Notes: generated from the sequence alone by a model not told the origin. A DNA stretch of 64,000 nucleotides from Arion vulgaris (GCA_020796225.1 CM036765.1:6234805-6298804); one strand, 5' to 3'; shown: positions 23,130-35,061, numbered from the stretch's first letter. Numbers and translations: made by a program.

Positions 23130-23330
23130 CATTATTCTTCTTCTTCTTCGCCTCTAGGAAGCAGAGGTCCACAACCAAGTCCTTCCAATACAGTCGTTTC
23201 CAGATTTCTTCACACTCTCTCTCTATTTTCTTGAATACCGTTTCCAGCTCCCGCCTCCAGGTGTTACTGTGTCTTCCCTTACTTCTATTACCCTGGATTT
23301 CGTTACAAAATCATCTCATTTGCTATCATA
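23130..23330 (-). mobile_element. RTE-d LINE C-terminal end
   Basis: The minus strand shows GRHSNTWRRELETVFKKI-like coding after a shift, followed by GAAGAAGAAGAAG. It is related to 61855-62340 and 63780-63990. Confidence 0.6.
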
Positions 23331-23389
23331 CTTAGGTAGAAAATAAAAATTCTTATTTATTTTGTGATATCTCTAGTTTGTGAATGATA

Positions 23390-23445
23390 TGAGTCTTTTT
23401 CCAGCACGCACTACTGTACTTTTTCCAGCACGCACTACTGTACTT
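23390..23445. repeat. Two-copy 24-bp tandem repeat
   Basis: TTTTTCCAGCACGCACTACTG occurs twice (shown without the final base pairs). Confidence 0.85.
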
Positions 23446-23489
23446 TTTATTCATATTCTCACGCTCCATATCGACAACGTGTTAACCAC

Positions 23490-24062
23490 TCTGTGTGAGT
23501 TGTTCATAGTTCATAAGTACGGCTCCAACTTCACTGCAACGGGTCACCCCATAATTGCTCCGTTCCTGTACCAATGTAAATCACACGAAATGATAAGAAC
23601 TGTGAAATGTTTCCTATGTGAACTAATTCCAGAATGAAAAAGTCGCGTACTGCCACAAAAAACAACATGCACCGCATAAAATGCATATGGCCGTCTCTAA
23701 TGTAGCAACACAAAACTGTTCATCACATGAATTGCAATTCTTGTCGAAGGGAACATCAAATACGACAAAATCCAGCTTTCTGCACCCGCAATATAACTGC
23801 ATAAAGCAGATTGAGCTTGTTCGTCATAACCGCTGTCCGCCATTTTCTAAATACACACAACAAACGCACGGTAGACACAGCAAAAAGCATTCCATGTAAC
23901 ATTCATAGCTCACGCGTTGCTCAAGCACTATCTCAGTAGCTAGGCTAACGAACCGGAAAATACACGACCAAACATGGCGGAAATGCGCTAGCAAAGTCGT
24001 GTCCAGAATCAAACAGTCATGACTCAGAATGGCCCTCCCGCATTCCGTCATTGCTGACCAGA
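23490..24062 (+). mobile_element. hAT element internal fragment
   Basis: Inverted match to 58780-59345, the interior of the 1.2-kb hAT element (GCTAGCAAAGTCGTGT, AACATGGCGGAAATGCGC, GCATATGGC). The hAT ends are missing on both sides. Confidence 0.78.
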
Positions 24063-24280
24063 TTTTTGTGTGAGTTGTACTTGTTGATGTGAACCTAAGA
24101 GCGACTGTACATTGTGTCAGTTATACGCCTACAAGTAGGCCAGCACATCCGATTTCTGATATTCTTTTTATTTATTAGGGAAGCTTCCCTAGGTCCTACA
24201 TCATTCTCCTCTTACGACATGCCTTGTTGGTCGCAGTTATACTATTCTTTGATTCCCTTGCACGCCACTGCGCCACATAG
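24062..24280 (-). mobile_element. SINE-B
   Basis: Contains CAGTTATACGCCTACAAGTA and CTTACGACATGCCTTG, the reverse of the family consensus. Confidence 0.82.
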
Positions 24281-24680
24281 TCAATACAACTGTTTAATAA
24301 CACTCTCAGGGCACTGCTTCCATAAATTATTAGCCTCGTTTAAAGAGTTAATCTTTTGTTTTTCCAGAATTTGGTTTAAGCAAGGCCAAAGTTTCAATTG
24401 CTTTCTTGATTGTTTCAAAGATGCCTTTTACTGATTCATCATTCTGCGATAGGTACACAAGCTGATACATCATATGTGTCATCTCCAGTCTCCAGTTTCA
24501 CCTGCGGGAACTGTGGCAAGGATTGCCACTCAAGAATAGGCCATTACAGCCACAAGAGACTTTGAGATTCATCGCAGAACAAAACACTTGACGCAAAACC
24601 TATTGTCTCATGTGACAAAGATGCCAAAGAACATGACGAACATTCTGCGATATTATACTTCCTCCCACATAAACAAGAGC
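24281..24680. other. No recognised feature
   Basis: No coding or repeat identity found. Confidence 0.45.
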
Positions 24681-25097
24681 AGTCTCTGCAGCGTAGAGGT
24701 TAAGTGTGTTTGTCTCTCGTGCGAAAGGTACCAGGTTCGCTCCCTCGTGGAACCATCTGCATATTTTTTAGAAATCCTGATCTCAGTGTAGGTGAGATCG
24801 AGTTCCTAGACCTATCGGAGATAAAACGTAGGTCTCGTGTTCAATTTGAGCACGTAAAAGAACTCTTGGCAGTTCAACATCCAGAAGAGTAGGCTGGAAA
24901 GACGCTGCCTGGGCAAAATTCAATAGGAAAGATTACAAATATAATTCCTACAAAAATATCTTCACAATCACATCGGGAACCCACGACGGCGATGCACTGC
25001 AGCTGAGATCTTCCTGTGTAAGAAAAAGATCGGAGAACACATGGTTACTCACCAAAGTGTAATGATGATTGTTCTATCAATAAATCAAAACAAATCA
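24681..25097 (+). mobile_element. SINE-A, full length
   Basis: The head is GTCTCTGCAGCGTAGAGGTT with B-box-like GGTTCGCTCCC. It ends in CAATAAATCAAAACAAATCA. Confidence 0.87.
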
Positions 25098-25146
25098 ACA
25101 AAATTGAGAACGATTTTCTTTTGTAACATAACTGAACATTCAAACA

Positions 25147-25404
25147 CAGGGTGTTCAAGATAATTGCAGCCCCATTGACAATTCGAAAGTTGCCAGGTAC
25201 AAATTGAGTTGTGTTTATTTACTATTTAAACCGGTTCTGACTAGCTCGTCCTACGTCACATTTGTTCATCGCCCCTTCCCGCACTACAATTACACACCGT
25301 CACACAACTTTGACCTATACTACGTCATAACTAAACCTTCCCATTTCCATACATATATGCCAGATTAGCTCCATTCACGGGCTGCAATTATCTTGAACAC
25401 CCTT
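25147..25404. mobile_element. 257-bp MITE with 16-bp inverted ends
   Basis: CAGGGTGTTCAAGATAA at the left and TATCTTGAACACCCT at the right. The interior matches 51020-52502. It sits at the edge of the 49-bp array. Confidence 0.9.
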
Positions 25405-25407
25405 TAT

Positions 25408-25622
25408 TTTTGTTCCTCATTATTTTCTTTTGTAACATAACTGAACTTTCAAATATATTTGTTCCTCATTATTTACTTTTGTAACATAACTGAACTTTCA
25501 AATATATTTGTTCTCATATTTTCTTTGTAACATAACTGAACTTTCAAATATATTTGTTCCTCATTATTTACTTTTGTAACATAACTGAACTTTCAAATAT
25601 ATTTGTTCCTCATTATTTTCGG
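25408..25622. repeat. 49-bp minisatellite, about 4.5 copies
   Basis: Units contain TTTGTTCCTCATTATTT, CTTTTGTAACATAACTGAAC and TTTCAAATATA. A related partial unit precedes the MITE at 25112-25146. Confidence 0.93.
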
Positions 25623-25953
25623 TTTCGCAATGTCATTAACATATACTTCGATGACTCTAACCTCATTTACTTAAGAGCACTTTCTCTGCAAAATTTGTGT
25701 ACACTAGGTCACGCCTTCTTCAGGGGATATCATGCTGTTTTATTGAAGATGTGCGCATCGTCTGGTGATAAAACCAGTGTTGATGAAGTCTGTAGAACTA
25801 ATAAGGAATTTCTTACCTATCCCAACACTTTGGAAGTAACTGTATCTTGCTAATCTAGAAAATGTCAAAGTTTTGTTTTAAAATTTTATTTCAAAACAGT
25901 TAAATATGAAATATATTTAGGTTCATCTTTCTTCTCTTCCACCATTTATTTCT
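25623..25953. other. No recognised feature
   Basis: A 99-codon frame at 25554 overlaps the array and has no recognisable family. Confidence 0.45.
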
Positions 25954-26350
25954 TTATAGAAGTGTTGAGGAAAAATGTAGTGATCTTGTGTGTGCTTGTT
26001 CTAACGAACTTTGTAAGCTGTTATTCATTTTATTAAGTCTGTTCTTTATGCTGTCGGTCCATCTATTGTGTGGTCTTCCTTTTGATCTGTACTTGTTATA
26101 CTTTTTCAGTGTTGGTCTCTGTGGTATACGATACCAGGGCATTCTTGTCAGGTGTCCAAACCATTTAATCTGTTGTTCTTTTATGAATTGCATAACTGGT
26201 TTCACATCCAGTCCCTTCTGATTTCTTCATTTCTAATTTTGTCTCTTATTGTCACACCTGCAGCTCTTCTAAGACAACTCATCTCTGTCGTTATGATTTT
26301 CCGTTCATTAGCTGCTGTTATTGGCCATGTTTGACACTGTAACATAGTGT
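25954..26350 (-). mobile_element. RTE-c LINE C-terminal region
   Basis: The minus frame reads MKPVMQFIKEQQIKWFGHL, RIPQRPTLKKYN, GRPHNRWTDSIKNRLNK and SLEQAHTRSL. It lacks the hAT insert seen in the copy at 7172. Confidence 0.85.
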
Positions 26351-26529
26351 TGACCAGAAAATCGTTCTTATGAGGTTTGCTTTAGTTTTTAGCGGTATCT
26401 CTTTATGTTACAACAGTGGTGTTAACTGTCCCAGTACCTGGTTAGCTTGTGTGCATCGATTGACGATTTCCTTATCGATACTTCCGTCTGCAGTGAAAAT
26501 TATTCCTAAGTATTGGTTTTTTTCCCAGA

Positions 26530-26825
26530 CAGAACTTACAATCAAAGAAAACTGGCTAATTCCGGAAATAAGAAAGAGAAAATTGAAGTATTTTGGTCAT
26601 AAAACAAGATAGGAATGGCTGGAGAAGACCATCATGGAATGAGGCATACCGGCAAAGAGAAGAAGAGGAACAAAACGGAGTAGATGGATTCAGGATGTAA
26701 CTGATGGTTTGAACATGACGGCTGCAGAGGCGGATCATCTGGTCTATGAGAGAGAGAAATTTCGAAGGAATGTTGGTGTGGCAGAGTTCTGCTCAGCACA
26801 AGCTATTTGATGATGATGATGTTGT
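26530..26825 (+). mobile_element. RTE-a LINE 3' end with GAT tail
   Basis: KENWLIPEIRKRKLKYFGH, GLNMTAAEADHLVYERE and AEFCSAQAI, then GATGATGATGATG. Confidence 0.85.
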
Positions 26826-27199
26826 GTTTAAGTTCTATGTTCTAGAGTTTTATTGTAAGGTTTTTGGTTGTCTGTTTATTAATATTTAGGTTATCCTGAA
26901 TATCAGACATTTGACATAGGATATGAATGTATTTTAAGCTGCTCTTATCATGTGAGTCACGCTCAAATAGGGTCAAGGTATGTTATATTATGTTATGCGA
27001 TCGACGCCCTAGCACATTGGGAATTTCCATTCGTGTTCTGTCCTCCGCTGCAGCAGCCATCCCAAAGTACATTTGCTCACCGTATCTATGAGAAGCTGAT
27101 TAGTATATCTTCTCTCTCTCTGCAACGAAGACTACATTGTATGACATGTCCAAACTTAACTCCTAATTCTCGAACACGTTTCAGTGTATGAGACTCGCT
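26826..27199. other. No recognised feature
   Basis: No supported element. A frame at 26952 may be an antisense retroelement scrap. Confidence 0.35.
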
Positions 27200-27600
27200 C
27201 ATGTCAAATAATTGAGAGCGTACCGCATTGATGATATCGGCTCTGTCCATACTACTACCCGCTTGAGTCAGGGAACTGTTTTCAAGAGAGTCAGCACGCT
27301 TGTTACCCTAAACTCCAGCATGTCCAGGTGTGTACAGCCAAGTCATTTTCTTGAGATGTGATCTCCGAATGATGTCCGCCCTTTCCACCCGCATACTTCC
27401 AGATTCAATCCTTTGAAGCATATTCATCGAGTCTGATATGATAACCGTATGCGTTACCTATTGCTCAGCCACCCATGACAAAGCCCTGAAGGCAGCGGTA
27501 ATCTCCAGAGTCAAGCTCGGTGCCGCAGTCCTCATGCAGTGGGATACTGTTTCGTTGTGCTGAATAAGCCTACGATGATCGAGTTCCGCGTCTCATGTAT
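27200..27600 (-). mobile_element. RNase H LINE remnant
   Basis: The minus strand, with frameshifts, reads SWVAEQ, ISDSMNMLQRIESGSM, WLYTPGHAGV and GNKRADSL. These are the catalytic-Asp and GNxRAD motifs of an R1/I-like RNase H domain. Confidence 0.78.
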
Positions 27601-27957
27601 AAAAAGGGGCAAGTTAGAATATGATTGGGATTAAAATAGTTAAGCGTATTGTGTTTTTTTGTCCTATCTACATGTGTTGTGAAGCGTTATGGAAGATTCA
27701 GTTTTCTATCCTGTCCCAGTTGTGTTGCATCTGTAGTTGTCAGTCTTTGACGTTGCAGGATATCTACAATATTATCTATTCATCTGTTTCTTGGTCTTCC
27801 TTGGAATCTAAACCATACAAAATAGTAGAGAAAATTCGCTTGCAATTTTGAAACTCGCAAATCTCTCTTTTTCTCGCGATCACCCTTAGAATAATGTACC
27901 AGATTTTCCCATAAACCTCATTCATATGGAAATCTGATTCATGCAGCCTTAACATGG
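27601..27957. other. LINE-like antisense scrap
   Basis: 27700-27830 recalls antisense RTE tails (CTTGGTCTTCCTTGGAATC). Otherwise empty. Confidence 0.35.
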
Positions 27958-28105
27958 ATGGATTTTGTCACATCTTCAGCGCCATTTGGAGCTCTGGTGC
28001 TTATCCTTCAGCGATGTGTCTGGTTTTAGCCAGCGTTTACTGGGTTCGCTCTCCGTTAGCCTTTGGCTGTCCCAGCCGACCTGCAAGGCAGCAGGTTAAT
28101 AAACT
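27958..28105 (+). mobile_element. SINE-F-related 5' segment
   Basis: GCGCCATTTGGAGCTCTGGT and CGTTTACTGGGTTCGCTCTC recur at 35580-35705. Confidence 0.6.
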
Positions 28106-28296
28106 TGCAAATATTTGTAATATATTAATTTTCCCCCCAATTTTGTGATAAATGCACATTTTTGTCTCTTCATAATTAGTTCCCTGTTCTGAAAGTTACA
28201 TACACATAATGTTAAATGTGAAAATCATGATTTTGCAAATTCTAAACTTCTAACCGACTCAAATATTGTTAAAAGACTGGGGGTTAATGAGTCTTC

Positions 28297-28558
28297 TCGC
28301 CCGTGTGTTACCGGGACTCACAAGGGGAGCAAAGAATAGTACCACTGCAACATACAAGCAATGTCGTAAGAGGTGACTGAGGTAGGGACCTAGGGAATTT
28401 ACCCTAGTAAATAAAAAGTGTCGCAGAAATAGGATGTGCTGGCCTACTTGTAGGCGCATAACTGCACAAAGTACAACGCTCTTAGGCTCAGATATCTTAC
28501 AAATCACAAAGAATGGTTTAACAAGTGGTCGGTATGGAGCGTTAGAAAAAGAAGAAAT
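28297..28558 (+). mobile_element. SINE-B
   Basis: GGAGCAAAGAATAGTACCAC, GTCGTAAGAGGTGACTGAGG and TGGCCTACTTGTAGGCGCAT, ending in GAAAAAGAAGAA. Confidence 0.87.
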
Positions 28559-28594
28559 GAATCTTCCCATTCTTCACATCTTTCAACATCGGAT

Positions 28595-29040
28595 TATGAA
28601 AATATTTCTCATGATTATATTATTATGGGCCAGAAACATGAACACTAAAATAATAGAGCATACATTGCAAACATTCACCAACAAGTGTCTGCGCAGAATT
28701 GAAGGACAGAGATGGTGTGAAAGAATCACCAATGAGGAGCTTATGGAGAGGGCAATACAGCTTCCGGTGAACCAATAGAGTGGAAAGGGCGCCGTCGCTG
28801 GATAGTACACACCTTGAGAAAATCGGAGGGAAATATAACAATAAAGCTCTTTCCTGGAACTACAGGAAAAGGGAAAGAGAGGAAGGCCTAGAAATACATG
28901 TTGAAGAGATATGAAGACAGATAGTAACATTATACAGAAGAGCTGGAAGAGCTGCAGGAGATATCTAATGGTTGGAAGATTTGATACGAGTTGGTTGCCG
29001 GCCTATGTCCCATCTGTGTTAAATAGGCATGAGAGTGAGA
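28595..29040 (+). mobile_element. RTE-d LINE C-terminal region
   Basis: FTNKCLRRIEGQRWCERITN, then shifted KGRRRWIVHTLRKSEGN, GKGKRGRPR and LVAGLCPICV. Confidence 0.82.
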
Positions 29041-29754
29041 TTACAGAGAAATAGTCTTGCAGTTATATTCCATTTTTCTTTTCGGAGAGAGTTTAACACT
29101 CTCAATATTGTATTGAAAAAACAGGCTGGGCCGATTTATATTTAAAATTCGATATCAATTAATAAATTATATCGAATTAACACATTTTTACGGACGTCTC
29201 GTTTGGATCACAAAAGCTAACTAGTGTTTGAACAGGGAAAAAAAGCGTGTGCAAGAAGCAAAGAGTCTATCTTGAGCTATGGTGATAAACCCGAGTACTA
29301 CTACTTGTCGAAACTTGTATGTTCTGGGCGAAAAGATGGAAGTATTCCAGCTGTTCATATACATATATCTCCATACCTCCGTTCTTCTGCTAAAAATCAC
29401 ATACAGGCCACAAAGATGGGCCAACATCTGGTGTTAAAAACGAGCGCAGAAGGAGAAGAGCACCCAAAAAAGTAGATAGAAAAGTCTAGTGTTGCGATCC
29501 AAGTTCAGCCTAAATGGCCGTGGAGGCGATAGTGCCTAACTCGGAACACTTTTCTAAAAAAAACATAACGGATTTGTGCCTATGATTCTACAGTAACTAC
29601 AAATATCGCACTTCTATAACGTTATCTGTGATGTAAGTGTTCGGTGTTTGCCTCTTTTTTTTTTTGAAAGTCCTTGATCCTGCGTGATGTGATTTAGCAA
29701 AGCTCCAGTGATACTTAATCTAAACACAGAGAAAAATCAGTTTCTTATGGTGGA
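29041..29754. other. No recognised feature
   Basis: An 83-codon frame at 29224 has no family match. No repeats noted. Confidence 0.45.
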
Positions 29755-29828
29755 AACGTCGTTGTATATTGTTTTTGTACTTTGTAAGACTACAGTACTT
29801 TGTTTTTACGTTTTTCGCCATTGGTCAA
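29755..29828 (+). repeat. Dispersed TACAGTACTTTG module
   Basis: GTTGTATATTGTTTTTGTAC, GACTACAGTACTTTG and TTTTTCGCCATTGG, as at 21766. Confidence 0.72.
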
Positions 29829-29989
29829 ATAGGAAAGCAATTGAAAAGCTTTTGAACTTTTGAAACAAAAAGAACTGTGCGTCATTTGTAGACTTTCATT
29901 ACATTATTAATATAAATATGGCTTGGTCAGGTGTGTTGTATCCCAGTAGCGGTATTGACTAGTAACGCTCTCCGATGGGTAGCGAATGT

Positions 29990-30373
29990 TAAAAGAAGAC
30001 ACGTAAAGTATACATAGAGAAGAAATTGACTCTCTCGTGGGTAGCTGAGCAACAGGGCACTCATATGATTGTTATATCAGACTCGATGAATATTCTTCAA
30101 AGGATTGAATCTGGAAGTCTGCATGCGGAATTGGTGGACAGCATTCGGAGATCACATGTCGAGACAGTGATTTGGATGTACACACCTGGACATGTTGCAG
30201 GAGTGCAGGGTAATGAACGTGATGGCTTTCTTGCAAACGATCAAGCTGGCAGAATTATGGACAGAGCCGATGTCGTGAACGCGCTCATTTATGTAATATG
30301 GACGAGTCTCAGACACTGGAATGGGTGCGATAGTTGGGAGTTAAATTTTAGACCGTGGCTCCCGGTAACATAA
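29990..30373 (+). mobile_element. RNase H LINE domain remnant
   Basis: The frame from 30026 reads SWVAEQQGTHMIVISDSMNI, WMYTPGHVAGVQGNERDG and RIMDRADVVNAL. SDS and GNERD are RNase H active-site motifs of R1/I-like LINEs. An extra residue in TPGHVAGVQGNE suggests a small insertion. No intact upstream RT is visible. Confidence 0.85.
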
Positions 30374-30429
30374 GTCCGACTAGGTCAGACGGGAAATCGA
30401 AAATTATTGTTTAATGGGAACTTGTTTTT

Positions 30430-30515
30430 GTGTATTTTTGATAGAGCATTGTACGCTTATTTTTGATAGAGCATTGTACGCTTATTTTTGATAGAGCATT
30501 GTACGCTTATTTTTG
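30430..30515. repeat. Three-copy 26-bp repeat
   Basis: TTTTTGATAGAGCATTGTAC plus GCTTAT, three times. Confidence 0.9.
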
Positions 30516-30574
30516 CAATTTTTCTCAATTCTATGCTTTCATGGTTATTTATTGATGAAAAATGTTAATAATTC

Positions 30575-30805
30575 TGATATTCTTTAGCTTTAAACTTAAC
30601 TTGTAACATAATACTGGTATTCCTTAACTTCAAACTTAACTTGTAACATAATACTGGTATTCCTTAACTTTAAACTTAACTTGTAACATAATACTGGTAT
30701 TCCTTAACTTTAAACTTAACTTGTAACATAATACTGGTATTCCTTAACTTTAAACTTAACTTGTAACATAATACTGGTATTCCTTAACTTTAAACTTAAC
30801 TTTTT
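30575..30805. repeat. 40-bp minisatellite, block 1
   Basis: Units TTAACTTTAAACTTAACTTG plus TAACATAATACTGGTATTCC, about 5.5 copies. Confidence 0.96.
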
Positions 30806-30889
30806 TGTGTATTTTTGAAGAGCAATTGTAACGCTTATTTTAATAAGCACTTGTACATAATGCTTATTTTTTGCAATTTCTCAATTCCC

Positions 30890-31075
30890 TTTTCTTTAAA
30901 CTTAATTGTAAATAATACTTGTATTCTTAGACTTTAAACTTAACTTGTAACATAATACTGGTATTCCTTAACTTTAAACTTAACTTGTAACATAATACTG
31001 GTATTCCTTAACTTTAAACTTAACTTGTAACATAATACTGGTATTCCTTAACTTTAAACTAACTTGTAACATAAT
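30890..31075. repeat. 40-bp minisatellite, block 2
   Basis: Same unit as 30575-30805 after a degenerate 85-bp interval. About 4.5 copies. Confidence 0.94.
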
Positions 31076-31384
31076 TTAAACCTTGATATTAGCACAGTTG
31101 TATTGTTTTTAAAATGAATTTATATACAACAATACTGGCATGCATCATCATGCGACAGTTGTTGTCGTTTCTGCATTTTACCTGCCAGCCGTATGTTACC
31201 GGAGACCACGGTTTGAAAATGCCAGAAAGTGTCGTCTTCGTGGTAGAGAGAGAATATATACGTATCAACTTCTCATGGGTAAGGTGAGCAAGTGGACTTT
31301 AGGATGGCTGCTACAGTGGAGGACAGAACGAGCATGAGAATGAAAAATGTGCCATGACTTCAATCGCATAACAGAACCTAACAT

Positions 31385-31405
31385 AATATAATAATAATAA
31401 TAATA
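31385..31405. repeat. (AAT)n microsatellite
   Basis: Six ATA/TAA units at the edge of the following LINE. Confidence 0.8.
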
Positions 31406-32330
31406 ATTCCTCTCGTACCGTTATACGTTACATAGGGCCTGCAAAGTAATTTATCCATACCGCTCTATCCTGGGCAACTCCTCAATCTCCTCCATGGAAC
31501 TGAGACCGATATTTCCCGCCTCTCTCAGCAAAGTTCGTTTCAGAGTCTCTTTAGGTCAACCTCTCTTTCTTGAACCCTTTGCATCCCACTTCAATGGCTG
31601 CTTTGATAATTTCTCCTCAAGGTGTACCCAACATATATCCATCTTCTCTTTCTTATAACAGTTGTCACTAGCTGTTGACCAGACATGTCTCCGATTTCAT
31701 CACTTCTCCTGAATTCGCTCCATTTTATATTCATTATTTTTCGCAGACATCTATTTTCAAATACATTCAACTTGATTTCTATATCTTTAGTCATTTTCCA
31801 ACTCTCGCTAGCATATGTTAGGATTGATACAACATTTGAATTGGAAATTCGTAAGTTAGTTTTAATACTATATAACTTGCAGTTCCATATTTTATTTAGA
31901 CTTTTAAAAGCTGATGTTGCTTTGCCAATTCGTATCATAAGTTCTTTTTTAACAGTTTCTGTGCAATCAAAATTGCTACCTAAATAGGTGAACTGCTCTG
32001 TTATTTTTATAATTTTAGATTCCAGTGTGATATCTGCATTACTTGCCATAGGTATCTTCATTATATTTGTTTTTCATAGCTTATCTGCAGTCCAACTTTT
32101 GATGCTATAGATGACAAGTTGTCTGTTTTTCTTTGCATATCTTGGTTGTTTCTACTTAACAAGGCAATATCATCTGCAAAATTCAAATCTTCTAGTTGAC
32201 TATTTTCTACCCAATCGATGCCAGTTTCGCCCCTGCAACATTTTCGCATCACCCAGTCAATGGCCACTCCAAACAATAGCGGAGATAGAATACAGCCTTG
32301 CTTTACTCCGGTTATAACCTAACATGGAGA
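31406..32330 (-). mobile_element. RTE-d LINE, RT end to 3' end
   Basis: The minus strand from 32276 reads MFGVAIDWVMRKC, LEDLNFADDIALLSRNNQDM (RT FADD motif) and VGLQISYEK. Then from 32061: TEQFTYLGSNFDCTETVKKE, VSILTYASESWKMT, NRCLRKIMNIKWSEFRRSDE and IRKRRWIYVGYTLRR. The two frames are offset by a small shift near 32061. The 3' end matches 15055-15370. Confidence 0.9.
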
Positions 32331-32954
32331 AAAACAAATTGAAAATAAAACTGACATAGTGTGTTCTGAAACGAAAAAAACAATAAATATAAAGGCGGCA
32401 AAACGACAACAATGGAATCCTGCTGTGTAAAATGGGGAACACGAAAATCACATAGATATGGAAAGATACGTCATTCTAAGTATGTCTTTTTTCTATACAT
32501 TTCTTTACTGACTTTATATTTGCTCATGTGGTGCCACCTGCGTTCTATTTCTGTAGATAGACAATACATTCTTTGGCCATGCTGCTTTTACATGTTACAT
32601 CGTTAACTTTTTATTGCATGTTAATTATAAACTTTAGAACTTGTTGCAATATACATGGGTGAGCTGTGGTGCACTTGTTTGTTTGTTTATTGCACGTTGT
32701 GATCAACAAATTAATTTTAGAGACTACATGTAAATTGTTTTGCTAAGCAACATTGTAAAACAATAAAAAATGGAAATAACTGGATTCAGTAACATGAGAA
32801 AGCTACTAAACTTTCAAAGGAATAAACAAAACATAAAAGAGATTGAATTAATCAAGAAACAAATATTAAACACTGCAATGTCGTGCAAAATCATAAACAA
32901 TAAACTAGAATTTGAAAGCACAGTTACAAAATTGGAGGTGTGGATGTTTTATTT
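32331..32954. other. No recognised feature
   Basis: AT-rich. No supported coding. Confidence 0.45.
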
Positions 32955-33143
32955 TTTTCGATCCAGAAGCACTTGAGCTTTCAGCTCTTCAGCTCGGTGC
33001 TATGGACATCGTAACCCTTCGGTTCGGTGCTACAAACACCGTAAATCTGGAAAACATGTGACTTTTCTGCCTGCCCTTGGAATTGAACCTCACTCCCATG
33101 GGGCTTCTCACCCGTCGTCCAACGCGTTACGAACACGCTTGGC
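32955..33143 (-). mobile_element. SINE-C
   Basis: CGATCCAGAAGCACTTGAGC to AACGCGTTACGAACACGCTT. Confidence 0.78.
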
Positions 33144-33224
33144 GAAACACAAACAAAAAGAGATTCGTAGAGAAGATTAAGTCTGCAAGAACAAGCAACT
33201 GTCCTTACTGTACGTAGTACCGCT

Positions 33225-33692
33225 TGTTATAGCGGTGTAGGACAGGTATTTTCATACCTACTCTGTGCTACCAGAGCCTAACATGGACATTGAGCAAAGC
33301 GTAGTCGCAAAAACTAACTACATCTGAAATGCGATGCTTGCTGAAAGTCACCAACAACACCAGAAAGACAGAGTCACCAACATCAGCATAAGAAAGAAAG
33401 TTGGCACATAATTTTGCTTGAATTACATTGAGAAACAAAGAATGCAGTGATTTGGCCACTTAATGTTAAGAATGCATCCCAAAATCGACAGTATACGAGT
33501 CTTTTACAACAGAAAATACGGAAAAAAGGCGAGAGGAAGACCACGAAAAAGATGGTTAGGTGGAATAGCAGAATATTCTCCAACAGCAAAAAAAAAAAAA
33601 TCACCCAAGAAACCAAAACAGCGCAAGACAAAAACAGAAAACCAAGACACTGGGGAACAACCCGGTAACATTGTGACAATGAAAGAAGAAGA
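33225..33692 (+). mobile_element. RTE-b LINE C-terminal region
   Basis: KIDSIRVFYNRKYGKKARGR, PRKRWLGGIAEYSPT and KQRKTKTENQDTGEQPGN, followed by GAAAGAAGAAGAAG. Collinear with 51359-52039. Confidence 0.85.
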
Positions 33693-33862
33693 AGTAGGAC
33701 AGGTGAGACGAGAGCCTGCGGAAGTTAAGGGCAACATGGCTAGTGCAGTCGCCGCGTAGTTGTTCAGGCTAGGATTTTTTCTTCTATGCTCACAACAGAT
33801 AAAACACCTTACGGGAGCCACGCTCTAACCCGTATGGGAGTCACGCTCTAATCCATTCGGTC
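33693..33862 (-). mobile_element. SINE-I
   Basis: GTAGGACAGGTGAGACGAGA and AACATGGCTAGTGCAGTCG as at 21476. The tRNA-like end is duplicated (ACGCTCTAACCC/ACGCTCTAATCC). Confidence 0.6.
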
Positions 33863-33977
33863 AAATGAAACACTTGCAATATAATTAGCTTGGTCATTTA
33901 TAAAAGAATGAAAATTGTTGAGAAACAAATAAGAAAAGAATGATTAAAAGCAAGTGAAAACAAGAACTATTTCTTTA

Positions 33978-34237
33978 CAATTCTTCTTCTTTGAACGCTT
34001 CATATCGACCACTTGTTAACCACTGTGTGATTTTTATGCAATCTGAGCCTAAAAATGATTTTACGTTGTGCCAGTTATGCGTCTACAGGTAGACCAGCAC
34101 ATCCAATTTTTGTAATGCTTTTTAGTTACTAGGGTAGCTTCCCTAGGTCCTACATGAGTCGCTTCGTATCATATGCCTTATAGGTCACAGTGGTACTATT
34201 CTTCGCTTCAGTTACCGGCTCCGGTACCACACGGAGG
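33978..34237 (-). mobile_element. SINE-B
   Basis: TTCTTCTTTGAACGCTTCAT to CCGGCTCCGGTACCACACGG. Confidence 0.85.
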
Positions 34238-34282
34238 ATTCTTAAAATTAAAAGGATAGACAGACAAGCAGACTATCAAAAT

Positions 34283-34488
34283 GTGGTTTCTGTGACGTAT
34301 AGGTAAGGTATTCGCCTCTCGCTTCAAAGGTACTCAGTTCGTACCCCGCGTAAACCGATAGGAATATTTTTCCTACACTGAGTTCGAGAATCTCCGGAAA
34401 AATATCCGTATCGCTCCACGAGGGAACGAACCGAATACCTTTGGGATGAGAGCCGAGCTCCTAACCTCTACACCCTAGAGACCCCCTA
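34283..34488. mobile_element. Head-to-head SINE-A fragments
   Basis: The left half reads as a + strand head (GTATTCGCCTCTCGCTTC, GTTCGTACCCC). The right half is a minus-strand head (GAGGGAACGAACCGAATACC, CCTAACCTCTACACCC). They meet near 34380, making an imperfect palindrome. Confidence 0.75.
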
Positions 34489-34694
34489 ACTTTCTTTCTA
34501 TCTAGGCTTAACCTCTTGGGAGGTGATGTCGAGGATGACGTGTGCTGTGTCTAGTTTGTGTATAATATAGCATCTTTGTGTTCATAAACAAGCATGCGCG
34601 TGTGGTCTATCTCAAATACACAATATGGCAGGTGCGTTGAAGGATGATAAATACTGTTGATAAAAAACATATAATTGGTATGTGTTTATGGGTA

Positions 34695-34760
34695 TGTGGG
34701 CATCTGTAGCTTAAGCATTAGAGAGTTCGATCACAACCTAAGCGCACCTGGTTTCTCTCT
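34695..34760 (+). mobile_element. SINE-F head fragment with CT microsatellite
   Basis: CATCTGTAGCTTAAGCATTA and TCGATCACAACCTAAGCGCA parallel 38295-38350. It stops at TTTCTCTCTCTCTCTCTC. Confidence 0.65.
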
Positions 34761-34836
34761 CTCTCTCTCTCGATCGTTCTTTTTCGGCCATTTTGATCAT
34801 TCTTTTTGTGATATATAAATAGCCTTTGACAAGAAC

Positions 34837-35061
34837 GCTTGTTTTACGTCTATAGTGAAACACGTACAAACAAAGTACTATAGTTTTACGTCTATAGTGA
34901 AACACGTACAAACAAAGTACTATAGTTTTACGTCTATAGTGAAACACGTACAAACAAAGTACTATAGTTTTACGTCTATAGTGAAACACGTACAAACAAA
35001 GTACTATAGTTTTACGTCTATAGTGAAACACGTACAAACAAAGTACTATAGTTTTACGTCT
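34837..35061. repeat. 42-bp minisatellite, about 5.4 copies
   Basis: Units GTTTTACGTCTATAGTGAAA, CACGTACAAACAAAGTACTA and TA, nearly identical. The unit resembles the inverse of the TACAGTACTTTG module. Confidence 0.97.

Larger units (their letters stand above)
30360..31215 (+). mobile_element. Dispersed repeat element carrying 40-bp arrays
   Basis: Begins near CCGACTAGGTCAGACGGG and ends near GTATGTTACCGGAGACCACG. An inverted shorter copy is at 56925-57345 and a fragment at 11560. Class unknown. Confidence 0.72.
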
